Assembly (NCBI RefSeq): GCF_016461715.1 | Contig: NZ_JAEMUI010000002.1 | Span: 186,001 to 250,000, forward strand | From: Marinomonas spartinae | Lineage (GTDB): Bacteria; Pseudomonadota; Gammaproteobacteria; Pseudomonadales; Marinomonadaceae | DNA length: 64,000 nucleotides | Reading direction: 5' to 3' | Part shown: positions 28,113 to 38,593 of the stretch, piece by piece | Numbering within the stretch: the stretch's first letter is position 1 | Layout: every line of letters starts with the position of its first letter | Notes under the pieces: generated by a model | Told to the model about the DNA's origin: nothing | Seen by the model: the letters and a program-made list of their open reading frames with translations, nothing else | Databases searched by the model: none | Program-made: the position numbers and the translations under genes

Positions 28113-30065
28113 ATGCAAAGAATTAATCTTTTATCTCCTCGTTTGGCAAACCAGATCGCTGCGGGTGAAGTGGTTGAGCGTCCTGCTTCTGTTGTTAAAG
28201 AGTTGCTTGAGAACAGTTTGGATGCAGGGGCAACCCAGCTGGATATAGAGGTTGAGCAAGGTGGTGTTCGCCGTATTAAAATTCGTGACAATGGAACTGG
28301 GATTGTAAAAGAGGATTTATCCTTAGCGTTAAGCCGACATGCAACCAGTAAAATTGTTACATTAGACGACCTTGAGGCGGTTCGAACCTTAGGGTTTCGA
28401 GGTGAAGCTTTGGCCAGTATTAGCTCAGTTTCGCGGATGCATTTAACGTCTTTAGCGCAAGGTGAAGCAGAGGCTTGGCGAGTGGAAGCGGAAGGGAAGG
28501 AAATGAATACGGCAATTCGTCCTGCTTCTCATCCACAAGGAACCACTATAGATGTGCGAGATTTGTTTTTTAATACACCAGCTCGTCGTAAATTCTTGCG
28601 CACAGAAAAAACGGAGTTTAGCCATCTTGAAGAAGTGGTTAAACGTCTGGCGTTGAGTCGTTATGATGTAGGATTCCGTTTAAGTCACAATAGTAAACAA
28701 GTCTATGATTTACGTCCGGTGACAGATCAGCTCCATGCGGAGCATCGGCTAGCAAACCTTTTGGGTAAAAAGTTCATTGAAAATGCCTTGACCATCGATG
28801 TTGAGGCGGCAGGGCTCCGTTTATGGGGTTGGATTGGTTTGCCAACGTTTTCCCGTTCTCAGGCAGATTTGCAGTATTTTTTTGTTAATGGGCGAGTAGT
28901 AAAAGATAAGCTGGTTGGTCATGCTGTACGGCAAGCCTATCGTGATGTCTTGTATAATGGACGTCATCCTACTTTCGTGTTGTACCTTGAGCTTGATCCT
29001 GCCACGGTGGATGTTAATGTGCATCCTACCAAGCATGAAGTACGTTTTCGAGATGGGCGTTTGGTCCATGACTTCCTGTTTAGTCGTATTCATAAAGCCA
29101 TTGCCGATGTACGGCCTGAAGCAGAGGGTGAGCGCTCTAATGCAAGTGCGTGGCTGCCTTCAGACTCTGTGCCTCAAGAGCTTGTTATGGTTGAACAAGG
29201 GGCATTGCCTTTGGTGAGTCAGCGCTCTTCTGGTGCGGATTGGATGAAACAACCGTCGAAGGCGATTGATTCCGGACAAATTACCAGTCAACTTAACGGT
29301 ATGCGTCAACTATCGGATTACGCGCAAAATTATACTGAGAATCAGTATGAGGAAGTCGATCCAGAAACGGGCGAAGTACGTATAATAAAAAGCAGTGCTC
29401 CGGTTGAGAATGATGGGGCTTTTGGCGCGGATACTTACTCGAATCCGTCATTTGAGGTGAAAGAAGGAGGTTATCAGGCGATTCCTCCGTTAGGTTTTGC
29501 TATTGCTCAGCTACACGGTGTTTATATTTTATCAGAAAGTGAAAGTGGCATGATATTAGTGGATATGCATGCTGCCCATGAGCGCATAGTCTACGAGCGT
29601 ATGAAACAATCTTTCTACGATAAGACGATAGCCTCTCAACCTTTGTTGGTGCCGATTAATGTGTCTGTGTCCCAGAGTGAGGCCGATCTTGTTGAAGAGA
29701 ATGGAGATGTGTTTTTGGCGTTTGGTTTTAAAGTGGAGCGTACAGGGTTAGAAAGTGTGATGGTGCGAGAGGTGCCGATTATTTTGATTAAAGCTGATGT
29801 GGAAAACCTTGTGCGAGACGTGGTGAGTGATCTTGCGACCAATGGCGTGTCGGATTTGATTGAGGTGCGGGCCAATGAATTAATGGCGACCATGTCGTGT
29901 CATGGTGCTGTTCGTGCAAACCGAAGGTTAACCATTGCAGAAATGAACAGTCTTTTAAGGGATATGGAGATTACCGAGAGAAGCGGACAATGTAATCATG
30001 GACGTCCAACTTGGACGCAGATGACAATGTCGGACTTGGATAAGCTCTTTTTGAGGGGGCGTTAA
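28113..30065 (+). CDS. mutL: DNA mismatch repair protein MutL (endonuclease-type)
   Basis: MutL couples MutS mismatch recognition to strand removal. The 650-residue protein has a GHKL ATPase N-terminus (about 1-330) with [19 protein letters not shown] and [11 protein letters not shown], a variable linker, and a C-terminal dimerisation domain (about 460-640). The C-terminal domain keeps the endonuclease motif D-M-H-A-x2-E-x4-E at 484-495 and a late CNHGRPT block. Both are characteristic of nicking MutL proteins such as that of Pseudomonas and absent from E. coli MutL. miaA starts one base after the stop codon. Confidence 0.95.
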   Translation: MQRINLLSPRLANQIAAGEVVERPASVVKELLENSLDAGATQLDIEVEQGGVRRIKIRDNGTGIVKEDLSLALSRHATSKIVTLDDLEAVRTLGFRGEALASISSVSRMHLTSLAQGEAEAWRVEAEGKEMNTAIRPASHPQGTTIDVRDLFFNTPARRKFLRTEKTEFSHLEEVVKRLALSRYDVGFRLSHNSKQVYDLRPVTDQLHAEHRLANLLGKKFIENALTIDVEAAGLRLWGWIGLPTFSRSQADLQYFFVNGRVVKDKLVGHAVRQAYRDVLYNGRHPTFVLYLELDPATVDVNVHPTKHEVRFRDGRLVHDFLFSRIHKAIADVRPEAEGERSNASAWLPSDSVPQELVMVEQGALPLVSQRSSGADWMKQPSKAIDSGQITSQLNGMRQLSDYAQNYTENQYEEVDPETGEVRIIKSSAPVENDGAFGADTYSNPSFEVKEGGYQAIPPLGFAIAQLHGVYILSESESGMILVDMHAAHERIVYERMKQSFYDKTIASQPLLVPINVSVSQSEADLVEENGDVFLAFGFKVERTGLESVMVREVPIILIKADVENLVRDVVSDLATNGVSDLIEVRANELMATMSCHGAVRANRRLTIAEMNSLLRDMEITERSGQCNHGRPTWTQMTMSDLDKLFLRGR

Positions 30066-30066
30066 T

Positions 30067-30999
30067 ATGCTCAAACCTAGCGTGGTGTGTTTAATGGGGC
30101 CAACTGCTTCTGGTAAAACGGGGTTAGCTGTTGAATTGGCTCAGAATCATGGTTACGAGATTATTAGTGTGGATTCTGCGCTTGTCTACAAGGGCATGGA
30201 TATCGGCACAGCGAAACCGGATGCAGCGACACTAAAGAAAGCGCCACACCGATTGATAGACATTATTGATCCCTTGGAGTCTTACTCGGCAGCAGACTTT
30301 GTTGAAGATGCGGTTGAGCATGCTAAAGACATTATTGCCAAAGGGAAAATTCCTCTTATGGTAGGAGGGACGATGATGTATTTTAATGCATTGCAAAAAG
30401 GCTTGGCTCCTTTGCCGCAAGCAAATGAGGTCGTACGTAAAGAAATTGAGCAAGAGGCCAGTGTGAAAGGGTGGGCGGCATTGCATGAAGAATTGTCCCG
30501 TGTTGACCCTGAGTCCGCCCAACGTATTCATCCAAATGATCCTCAGCGCTTGCAGCGGGCCTTGGAGGTGTTTCGGGTGTCAGGTGTCTCCATGACTCAG
30601 TGGTGGTCGGAGCAAGAGCCTGTATCCTTGCCATTTGAAATGGTGAATTTGGCTGTGATGCCTAAAGAGCGCAGTGTTTTGCATCAACGTATTGAGCAGC
30701 GGTTTTATGAAATGATGGATCAAGGGTTCTTGTCTGAGGTGGAAGAGTTGTACCAGCGTGGTGACTTATCCATTGAGCTGCCATCTATCCGTTGTGTAGG
30801 GTATCGTCAGCTATGGAACTATTTAAATGGTGACGATTTGCTCGAAGATGCTATCTTTAAAGGGGTTGTTGCTACTCGTCAGCTTGCAAAGCGTCAGCTG
30901 ACTTGGCTTCGAGGTTGGGAGGATTTGATGATTTTTGATAGTTTGTCAAAAGAACTTGTGCCAGAGGCCTTGAAATACTTAGAAAGCAGGATTATATAG
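30067..30999 (+). CDS. miaA: tRNA dimethylallyltransferase
   Basis: MiaA adds a dimethylallyl group to A37 of tRNAs reading UNN codons. The 310-residue protein has the P-loop [45 protein letters not shown] and the C-terminal [15 protein letters not shown] motif. The length is typical. Its start lies one base after the mutL stop and hfq follows 87 bases on, the widely conserved mutL-miaA-hfq-hflX order. Confidence 0.96.
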   Translation: MLKPSVVCLMGPTASGKTGLAVELAQNHGYEIISVDSALVYKGMDIGTAKPDAATLKKAPHRLIDIIDPLESYSAADFVEDAVEHAKDIIAKGKIPLMVGGTMMYFNALQKGLAPLPQANEVVRKEIEQEASVKGWAALHEELSRVDPESAQRIHPNDPQRLQRALEVFRVSGVSMTQWWSEQEPVSLPFEMVNLAVMPKERSVLHQRIEQRFYEMMDQGFLSEVEELYQRGDLSIELPSIRCVGYRQLWNYLNGDDLLEDAIFKGVVATRQLAKRQLTWLRGWEDLMIFDSLSKELVPEALKYLESRII

Positions 31000-31086
31000 G
31001 GGAAATACAAAAAGATTTGGTGTATTATCTAGCGTATTGTTTTAACAAGATTAATTTTTATTTTTACCCTGATTAAGGAGATTCCA

Positions 31087-31332
31087 ATGTCAAAAGGGCA
31101 ATCGTTACAAGACCCTTACTTAAACGTCCTTCGCAAAGAACGGATTCCTGTTTCTATCTTTCTTGTGAATGGCATCAAGCTACAAGGCCAAATCGAGTCA
31201 TTTGATCAGTTTGTGATTCTTTTGAAAAATACAGTTAGTCAAATGGTGTACAAACATGCCATTTCAACTGTTGTACCTTCTCGAACCATACGCATCCCGA
31301 CGACTGATCAGTCGGAAGATGCCGTTGAATAG
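31087..31332 (+). CDS. hfq: RNA chaperone Hfq
   Basis: Hfq is a hexameric Sm-like protein that pairs small RNAs with mRNAs. The 81-residue protein has the Sm1 region [20 protein letters not shown] and the Sm2 motif [14 protein letters not shown] with the uridine-binding Lys-His. The C-terminal tail is short (about 10 residues after the core), less than in E. coli (102 residues) and similar to pseudomonads. TAAGGAG is a near-perfect ribosome site. hflX follows by 34 bases. Confidence 0.97.
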   Translation: MSKGQSLQDPYLNVLRKERIPVSIFLVNGIKLQGQIESFDQFVILLKNTVSQMVYKHAISTVVPSRTIRIPTTDQSEDAVE

Positions 31333-31366
31333 TTTGCCGTTATAGGGCAAACTGAGGTATATTAAT

Positions 31367-32662
31367 TTGTTTTTTGAACGCCCCGATAGTGGTGAAATTG
31401 CGGTATTGGTTCATATTGATTTTCATGATCAAAGTGAGTCTTATGGGCCTGAAGAGTTTGTTGAACTGGCGATTTCTGCTGGTGCGGATCCTGTTGCTGT
31501 AGTAACAGGGTCACGTCAGCGACCAGATTCGAAATATTTTGTTGGTTCCGGCAAACTGGACGAAATAAAAAATATTGTTGATCAAGAAGGCGCTCAAGTC
31601 GTTCTTTTTGATCATGCTTTATCTCCCTCCCAAGAACGTAACCTTGAAGCGATTCTAATGTGTCGTGTGCTTGATCGTACAGGACTCATTTTGGATATCT
31701 TTGCCCAGCGGGCACGTACCCATGAAGGTAAGTTGCAAGTTGAATTAGCTCAGCTTCAGCATATGTCAACCCGTTTGATTCGTGGCTGGACCCACCTAGA
31801 GCGCCAAAAAGGGGGCATTGGTATGCGTGGGCCAGGTGAAACCCAGCTGGAAACTGACCGACGCTTGCTTCGTGAGCGTATTAAGTCAATTCAGAAACGA
31901 TTGGGTAAAGTGGATTCCCAGCGCGACCAAAGCCGCCGTTCAAGGGCGCGATCATCGGTGCCGACTGTCTCCTTGGTGGGGTATACGAACGCGGGTAAGT
32001 CGACTTTGTTTAATCGTGCAACGGGGGCTGATGTTTATGCTGCTGACCAATTGTTTGCTACTTTGGATCCAACCCTAAGGCGGTTGGACTTAGAGCAGAT
32101 TGGTACAATTGTTCTTGCGGATACGGTAGGGTTTATTCGTCAGCTTCCTCACCGATTGGTAAAAGCGTTTCAAGCAACGCTAAAAGAATCTTCTGAGGCG
32201 GATTTACTTCTCCATGTGGTGGACGCTGCTGATCATTCTCGAGAAGAGAATATGGCAGAGGTTGATAATGTGTTGGAAGAAATTGGCGCTAATGAAGTTC
32301 CTACGTTAAAAGTATTTAATAAGATAGATGCTTTGCCAATGACCGAGCCTCGCATTGACCGCGATGAGAATGGCACACCAGTTAGGGTGTGGCTTTCTGC
32401 GCGTGATGGTGTCGGGGTTGATTTGTTGCAACAGGCGATTGCAGAGATCTTGGCGGTAGATGTCTTGGATGAGACGCTTATTTTGCCAGGTGAATTAGGT
32501 CGATTAAGGGCTATGCTATTTGAGCAGGGGGCGGTTCGTTCCGAGCACTATGATGATTTTGGGCGATCGGTGTTGGAAGTACGGTTGCCTAGAAAGGATT
32601 ATTTGCAGATTTTATCGCGCGCAGGTATGTCTGAAGATCAGATTGAAGTTGAAGCGGCATAA
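31367..32662 (+). CDS. hflX: GTPase HflX
   Basis: HflX is a ribosome-binding GTPase that splits stalled 70S ribosomes. The 431-residue protein has the N-terminal domain with FDHALSPSQERNLE and the ARTHEGKLQVELAQL block, the glycine-rich GGIGMRGPGETQLETD, then the G domain with GYTNAGKST at 205-213, DTVG at 252-255 and NKID. It begins with TTG, with TGAGGT in front; the resulting MFFERPDSGE start matches the family N-terminus, so the rare start codon is supported. Confidence 0.94.
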   Translation: MFFERPDSGEIAVLVHIDFHDQSESYGPEEFVELAISAGADPVAVVTGSRQRPDSKYFVGSGKLDEIKNIVDQEGAQVVLFDHALSPSQERNLEAILMCRVLDRTGLILDIFAQRARTHEGKLQVELAQLQHMSTRLIRGWTHLERQKGGIGMRGPGETQLETDRRLLRERIKSIQKRLGKVDSQRDQSRRSRARSSVPTVSLVGYTNAGKSTLFNRATGADVYAADQLFATLDPTLRRLDLEQIGTIVLADTVGFIRQLPHRLVKAFQATLKESSEADLLLHVVDAADHSREENMAEVDNVLEEIGANEVPTLKVFNKIDALPMTEPRIDRDENGTPVRVWLSARDGVGVDLLQQAIAEILAVDVLDETLILPGELGRLRAMLFEQGAVRSEHYDDFGRSVLEVRLPRKDYLQILSRAGMSEDQIEVEAA

Positions 32663-32701
32663 GACACGACAGAATTATCATTAGAAAAGTGGAGATGTAG
32701 T

Positions 32702-33952
32702 ATGGCCTGGAATGAACCGGGTAATAACGACAAGGACCCGTGGAATCCTGATAAGAGCCGTAACAGTGGTGATCGCCCTGACGGTAAAGATAAGGAGACT
32801 GGAAACGGTGACCGTGACCCATGGGGTCGTCCGACGGGTGGTAAAGATCAGGGGCCTCCAGATTTGGATGAAGCGTTCCGCAAACTGATGGACATGCTTG
32901 GCGTGAAAAAATCGCGCAAGGGTGGATCTGGCGGTGGTAACGGATCGGGGTTTTCTGGCAAATTCAATCGCAACTTGATTGCTATCTTGGTGGTTGGTCT
33001 GTTCGTGCTTTGGGCGGCGACAGGTGTTTACCAGATTGACCAGCAAGAGCGTGGTGTTGTCCTTCGTTTGGGCAAATACTATGAGACGGTTAAGCCTGGT
33101 TTGCATTGGAATCCACCACTGATCGACGATGTTACCAAAGTGAACGTGACAAAAGTACGTTCCCTTGACCATAAAGCGTTAATGCTTACGGTAGATGATA
33201 ACATTGTTGAGGTAAGTGTATCTGTGCAATATTCGATACAAAACCCTAAAGATTTCCTATTAAATGTGAAAAATCCAGAAGAGTCGCTTGCTCAGGCAAC
33301 TGAGAGCGCCTTACGACATGTGGTTGGTAGTTCTGAGATGGATCAGATTTTGACAGAAGGTCGTGAGTTGCTGGCAACTGAGGTGAAAACGCGTTTGCAG
33401 GATTACATGAATGCTTACGGAACGGGCTTGTTAATTTCTAAAGTTAACGTTGAAAATACGCAAGCGCCAACTCAGGTGCAGGCTGCGTTTGATGACGTTA
33501 TCAAGGCGAAAGAAGATGAGTTGCGTGTACGTAATGAAGCAGAGTCTTATGCTAACGGTATTATTCCGCAAGCTCGAGGTAATGCGCAGCGTATTCGTGA
33601 AGAAGCAGAGGCTTATCGCTCCGAGATTGTTGCTCGTGCTAGTGGTCAAGCGGATCGGTTTGAGCGCTTGTATCGTGAGTACGTGAAAGCGCCAGAAGTA
33701 ACACGTCGCCGTCTCTATCTTGAAACAATGGAAAATCTGTATAAAAACACCAATAAGGTGGTTATTGATACGGAAGGTGGTAATAACATGATGTATTTGC
33801 CGCTTGATCAGTTGATGAAAAATCAATCGTCATCGAAAAAGCTTGATGTGGATAAGCTTGATCCTGATGGCGTGAGTGCACTAACAGATCAGGTGATTAA
33901 TGAAATCCGTAAGCGTCAGGGAGCATCGGTAACTAGGCAGGGGAGAAACTAA
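32702..33952 (+). CDS. hflK: FtsH modulator subunit HflK
   Basis: HflK forms with HflC a membrane ring around the FtsH protease and limits its action. The 416-residue protein has a Gly/Asp/Asn-rich cytoplasmic N-terminus (about 1-85), one membrane helix (about 93-115, LIAILVVGLFVLWAATGVY), and a periplasmic SPFH/band-7 domain with VDQQERGVVLRLGKY-like start (here QIDQQERGVVLRLG). An Ala/Glu-rich helical stalk follows. The stop overlaps the start of hflC (TAATG). Confidence 0.95.
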   Translation: MAWNEPGNNDKDPWNPDKSRNSGDRPDGKDKETGNGDRDPWGRPTGGKDQGPPDLDEAFRKLMDMLGVKKSRKGGSGGGNGSGFSGKFNRNLIAILVVGLFVLWAATGVYQIDQQERGVVLRLGKYYETVKPGLHWNPPLIDDVTKVNVTKVRSLDHKALMLTVDDNIVEVSVSVQYSIQNPKDFLLNVKNPEESLAQATESALRHVVGSSEMDQILTEGRELLATEVKTRLQDYMNAYGTGLLISKVNVENTQAPTQVQAAFDDVIKAKEDELRVRNEAESYANGIIPQARGNAQRIREEAEAYRSEIVARASGQADRFERLYREYVKAPEVTRRRLYLETMENLYKNTNKVVIDTEGGNNMMYLPLDQLMKNQSSSKKLDVDKLDPDGVSALTDQVINEIRKRQGASVTRQGRN

Positions 33953-34839
33953 TGAAAGGAACTTCTTTTGCAATTTTATTTGCTGCTTTGGTTGCGATTC
34001 TAATTGCGTCTCAGTCGATGTATGTGGTCAACGCAACTCAGCGAGCTGTTGTTTTACGGTTCGGTGAGATTGTTGATCCTGATGTTAAACCGGGTCTTCA
34101 CTTTAAAATTCCGATTGTGAATGAGGTGAAGAAGTTTGATGCGCGTATTCAGACTATGGATTCTCGGCCTCAGCGTTACTTAACATTAGAGAAAAAAGCG
34201 GTTATCGTGGACTCTTATGTTAAATGGAGAATTGAGTCGGTTTCTAAGTTTTATCAAGCAACGTCTGGTGATGTGTTTGTAGCGAACCGAGTATTGTCTT
34301 CTCGTGTTGATACAGGGCTTCGTAACCAGTTCGGCGAGCGTACCATGCATGAGGTTGTTTCTGGTCAGCGTGATCAATTGATGACAGAGCTTCGTGATAA
34401 GCTGGATAAAGTGGCGCAATCTGAGTTAGGTATCAAAATTATTGATATCCGTGTGAAGCGTATTGATCTTCCGCCAGATGTGAGTGAGTCTGTTTATCAA
34501 CGTATGCGGACAGAGCGTGAACGTGAAGCTCGTGAGCATAGATCGAAAGGTTTAGAGCTTGCGGAAGGTATCCGAGCGGATGCAGATCGTCAACGTGTTG
34601 TTATTGAAGCGGATGCGCAGCGTGATGCTGAAATGATTCGTGGTGATGGTGATGCTAAGGCGGCAGCAATATACTCTAAAGTGTATAAGCAGGATCCTGA
34701 GTTCTATGACTTCTACCGGAGTCTTCAGGCTTATCGTGATAGCTTCGAAGGTAATAAAGACCTGTTTGTCATTCAACCTGATGGTGAGTTCTTCAGATAC
34801 TTGAATAACTCTAATGGCAAGGAAAAAACAGCGAAATAG
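33952..34839 (+). CDS. hflC: FtsH modulator subunit HflC
   Basis: The 295-residue partner of HflK. It has an N-terminal membrane anchor (about 5-25), the SPFH domain with NATQRAVVLRFGEI, and a long charged helix (about 190-250) with EREREAREHRSKGLELAEG. The ATG overlaps the hflK stop, implying coupled translation. The family start (short cytoplasmic MK before the helix) is normal. A hairpin terminator follows. Confidence 0.95.
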   Translation: MKGTSFAILFAALVAILIASQSMYVVNATQRAVVLRFGEIVDPDVKPGLHFKIPIVNEVKKFDARIQTMDSRPQRYLTLEKKAVIVDSYVKWRIESVSKFYQATSGDVFVANRVLSSRVDTGLRNQFGERTMHEVVSGQRDQLMTELRDKLDKVAQSELGIKIIDIRVKRIDLPPDVSESVYQRMRTEREREAREHRSKGLELAEGIRADADRQRVVIEADAQRDAEMIRGDGDAKAAAIYSKVYKQDPEFYDFYRSLQAYRDSFEGNKDLFVIQPDGEFFRYLNNSNGKEKTAK

Positions 34840-34872
34840 AATAGTAATATTCAAAAATATTGGGCTATGAGA

Positions 34873-34890
34873 CCTATTTGTTAAAATAGG
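34873..34890 (+). repeat. Small inverted repeat after hflC
   Basis: CCTATTT and AAATAGG separated by four bases. It precedes the real terminator by about 20 bases and may add to the 3' structure of the hflC transcript. Confidence 0.5.
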
Positions 34891-34909
34891 AAACATGGTA
34901 TTATTCTAC

Positions 34910-34934
34910 AAACCGGGTTATGCCCGGTTTTTTA
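34910..34934 (+). terminator. Intrinsic terminator of the hfq-hflXKC transcript
   Basis: Stem AACCGGG / CCCGGTT with a five-base loop and a run of T after it. Confidence 0.85.
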
Positions 34935-34956
34935 ATGGTCAAAATAAAGAGAGTCT

Positions 34957-35154
34957 ATGCAGGAATTGTTGCAGTCGCTACTTATTGGCGTCAGCCTGTT
35001 ATTGATCGCCGAGGGGATTTTGCCTTTTTTAGCGCCTAACTTGTGGCGAGAGATCATGGTGAGAGCACTCGCAGGTTCGGATCTGAATTTGCGCATTCTG
35101 GGCGCGGTTAGTATGTTTCTTGGATTAACGCTCCTTTTACTGACCCGAAGCTAA
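34957..35154 (+). CDS. DUF2065 small membrane protein (YjeT-like)
   Basis: The 65-residue protein is two membrane helices joined by a short loop: about 7-30 (LLIGVSLLLIAEGILPFLAP) and about 46-63 (LRILGAVSMFLGLTLLLL). The LRILG motif and the place between hflC and hisZ/purA are typical of DUF2065 (E. coli YjeT). A GAGAG ribosome site precedes the ATG. Its role is unknown; neighbours suggest a link to HflKC or only shared transcription with hisZ, which begins 14 bases after the stop. Confidence 0.85.
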   Translation: MQELLQSLLIGVSLLLIAEGILPFLAPNLWREIMVRALAGSDLNLRILGAVSMFLGLTLLLLTRS

Positions 35155-35168
35155 GAGGAAATAGATTA

Positions 35169-36344
35169 ATGACATTAGCAGATCGTTGGTTGCTTCCTGA
35201 AGGTGTTGATGAGGCGTTGCCTAAAAAAGCCGCGCAAATTGAACATCTTCGAAGAGCCCTGCTGAATCTCCATGAAAGTTGGGGATATCGCTTAGTAATT
35301 CCGCCTCTTTTAGAGTATTTAGACTCTCTTCTTACTGGGGCGGGTTCTGATCTAGAAATCGAAACCTTTAAAGTTATTGATCAATTATCCGGTCGTTTGC
35401 TGGGTATTCGTGCGGATTTTACGTCTCAAGTGTCCCGTATAGATGCGCATTGTCTAAAAGGTGAAGGGGTTCAGCGTCTCAGTTATTGCGGTAGCGTGTT
35501 GCGAACCATGCCAGCGGGGTTGGATGGAACGCGAAGCCCAATCCAGCTCGGGGCCGAGCTTTATGGTCATGGTGGGATAGAAAGTGACATCGAAGTCTTG
35601 TCTTTGATGTTGGAAACCCTCAATGTGGCAGGCTTAAACAATCTGGTCTTGGACTTAGGACATGTAGATGTCGTTCGAGGCGTGCTCGATGCTTGTAACT
35701 TATCTAAAGATCAAGAAGCGAGATTGACAGAATTCTATAAGTCTAAAGACTTGCCCGAACTGGATGCGTATGTTGCTGAACTTGACGTCACCAAAGAGCA
35801 GGCTGGCTGGCTTGTTTTGTTGCCTCGATTGTGTGGCGGTGTTGATGTTCTGGATCGTGCTACAGCAGGTTTGTCTGGTGTTGGTGCGTCTGTTTTGGAT
35901 GCGATTGCCTTGCTTGGTGAAGTAAGTGCGCTTATCTCTCGTCGTTATCCTGCTGTTGGGTTGCATTTTGATTTAAGTGATTTGGTGTCGTACAGCTATC
36001 ACACTGGTCTGCTTTTTGCCGCTTATGTTCCTGGTCATGGTAATGCTATTGCTCGGGGTGGGCGTTATAACAATATTGGCGAAGTGTTTGGTCGCTCACG
36101 ACCTGCAACAGGTTTTAGTACCGATGTTAAGGCGTTGGTTGCTTTAGTGGATTTTGAAGTAGCGACACCGAAAACAGTGCTGGCACCTATTTGTGCGAGT
36201 GATGCCATGTGGCAAGCAGTAAAAGCTCTGCGATCAGAGGGTTACCGTGTTATTGAAGCGCTGGACGATGCTTGGGCAGGTCGTGTTGATTTTGTGTTGA
36301 AATTTGCTGGTGATGCTTGGCAATTAGTGCCTGCAGAGAAATAG
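35169..36344 (+). CDS. hisZ: ATP phosphoribosyltransferase regulatory subunit
   Basis: HisZ is a histidyl-tRNA-synthetase-like protein, without synthetase activity, that pairs with short-form HisG in the first step of histidine synthesis. The 391-residue protein opens with RWLLPEGVDEALPKKA and has the class II core motifs (PPLLEYLDSLL, IRADFTSQVSR) and ARGGRYNNIGEVFGRSRPATGFS near the end. It is shorter than a real HisRS and lacks an anticodon-binding domain. The gene predicts a short-form HisG elsewhere in the genome. It lies directly before purA, as in Pseudomonas. Confidence 0.93.
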   Translation: MTLADRWLLPEGVDEALPKKAAQIEHLRRALLNLHESWGYRLVIPPLLEYLDSLLTGAGSDLEIETFKVIDQLSGRLLGIRADFTSQVSRIDAHCLKGEGVQRLSYCGSVLRTMPAGLDGTRSPIQLGAELYGHGGIESDIEVLSLMLETLNVAGLNNLVLDLGHVDVVRGVLDACNLSKDQEARLTEFYKSKDLPELDAYVAELDVTKEQAGWLVLLPRLCGGVDVLDRATAGLSGVGASVLDAIALLGEVSALISRRYPAVGLHFDLSDLVSYSYHTGLLFAAYVPGHGNAIARGGRYNNIGEVFGRSRPATGFSTDVKALVALVDFEVATPKTVLAPICASDAMWQAVKALRSEGYRVIEALDDAWAGRVDFVLKFAGDAWQLVPAEK

Positions 36345-36366
36345 ATCATCCTAAGAATTATTTTGA

Positions 36367-37680
<1,314 letters not shown>

Positions 37681-37700
37681 TTTGAATATACTTTTGTTAC

Positions 37701-37728
37701 AAAAAAGCCGCAATTGCGGCTTTTTTGT
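37701..37728. terminator. Intrinsic terminator after purA
   Basis: Perfect palindrome AAAAAAGCCGCA/TGCGGCTTTTTT with its centre at AATT. The A-run and T-run make it possible in both directions; purA is the obvious client. Confidence 0.9.
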
Positions 37729-37767
37729 TCTGTTTTGACCGTAAGGTTCATTTTATTAGCATTAATT

Positions 37768-37832
37768 GTAAATAGAGTGAAAAAGGGGGGCGGTCTTTTT
37801 TGAACTCTAGGGTAGTATTTACAATTGACATT
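37768..37832 (+). promoter_or_regulatory. Candidate CpxR-type boxes upstream of the response-regulator gene
   Basis: GTAAA-N4-GTGAA occurs at 37768-37781. A second pair is seen on the minus strand (complement of TTTAC-N7-ATTAC near 37816-37832). Both resemble the GTAAA-N4-8-GTAAA repeat bound by CpxR of enterobacteria. They sit 57-120 bases before the ATG. The motif is short and A/T-rich, so this is only suggestive. Confidence 0.35.
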
Positions 37833-37888
37833 ACGGCGCAAGAATAAAGCTGTAAAATAATAAACTTACTGGAAGAGAGATCCTGAAT

Positions 37889-38587
37889 ATGATGAAGATA
37901 TTGCTTGCAGATGATGATGCGCGTTTATCGGACTTGATCAAAGAGTATTTTGATGGAGAAGGTTATGACGTTGCGCATGCTTGGAACGGTCGTGAGGCTC
38001 TTGAATTAATGGCAGAGGAAATGCCTGATATCGTTATTCTTGATGTCATGATGCCAGAGTTGGACGGTTTCGAAACACTCAAACAAATTCGAAACAAAAG
38101 CTCTGTACCTGTCATTATGCTGACAGCAAAAGGCGATGATATTGACCGTATTCTTGGTTTGGAAATGGGGGCGGATGACTATTTGTCTAAGCCGTTTAAT
38201 CCTCGTGAGTTATTGGCTCGTATCAAAGCGATTTTGCGTCGTGCTAGTCAAGAGAAGGAAGACGATCCTACCGCAGACATTGAATTGTCTGGTGTTTTGT
38301 TGCGTCGTAAAGATCGTAGTGTGTTTTTGGAGGGAGAGTTAGTTGAGTTGACGACCTCTGAATATACCTTATTAGAGTGTATGTTGATGGCGCCAGGTCA
38401 GGTGTTGACCAAGCAAGAGCTTTCGGAAAAAGCCCTTGGGCGTAAGTTGACTATGTATGATCGCAGTTTGGATATGCATATTAGTAATCTTCGTAAAAAG
38501 ATTGGTAATTTAGAAACGGGTGATCCTCGTATTAAAACTGTTCGTGGTGTGGGTTATATTTTTGTTGCCAATGAGCAGGGTGCTTAA
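37889..38587 (+). CDS. OmpR-family response regulator, CpxR-like
   Basis: The 232-residue protein has a receiver domain (about 1-118) with acidic Asp8-Asp10, phospho-acceptor Asp52 in VILDVMMPELDG, Thr79 and Lys101 in LSKPFNPRELLAR, then an OmpR winged-helix domain (about 135-228). The LTMYDRSLDMHISNLRKKIG recognition helix is close to CpxR. The sensor kinase starts six bases after the stop codon. CpxR answers envelope stress in enterobacteria; a like role fits the nearby envelope genes but is inferred. The start is one of two adjacent ATGs. Confidence 0.88.
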   Translation: MMKILLADDDARLSDLIKEYFDGEGYDVAHAWNGREALELMAEEMPDIVILDVMMPELDGFETLKQIRNKSSVPVIMLTAKGDDIDRILGLEMGADDYLSKPFNPRELLARIKAILRRASQEKEDDPTADIELSGVLLRRKDRSVFLEGELVELTTSEYTLLECMLMAPGQVLTKQELSEKALGRKLTMYDRSLDMHISNLRKKIGNLETGDPRIKTVRGVGYIFVANEQGA

Positions 38588-38593
38588 TACGTT

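Noticed and set aside
32681-33172. 163-codon open frame antisense to the start of hflK
   Set aside because: Arises from the low-complexity Gly/Asp-rich coding of hflK; nothing supports expression.
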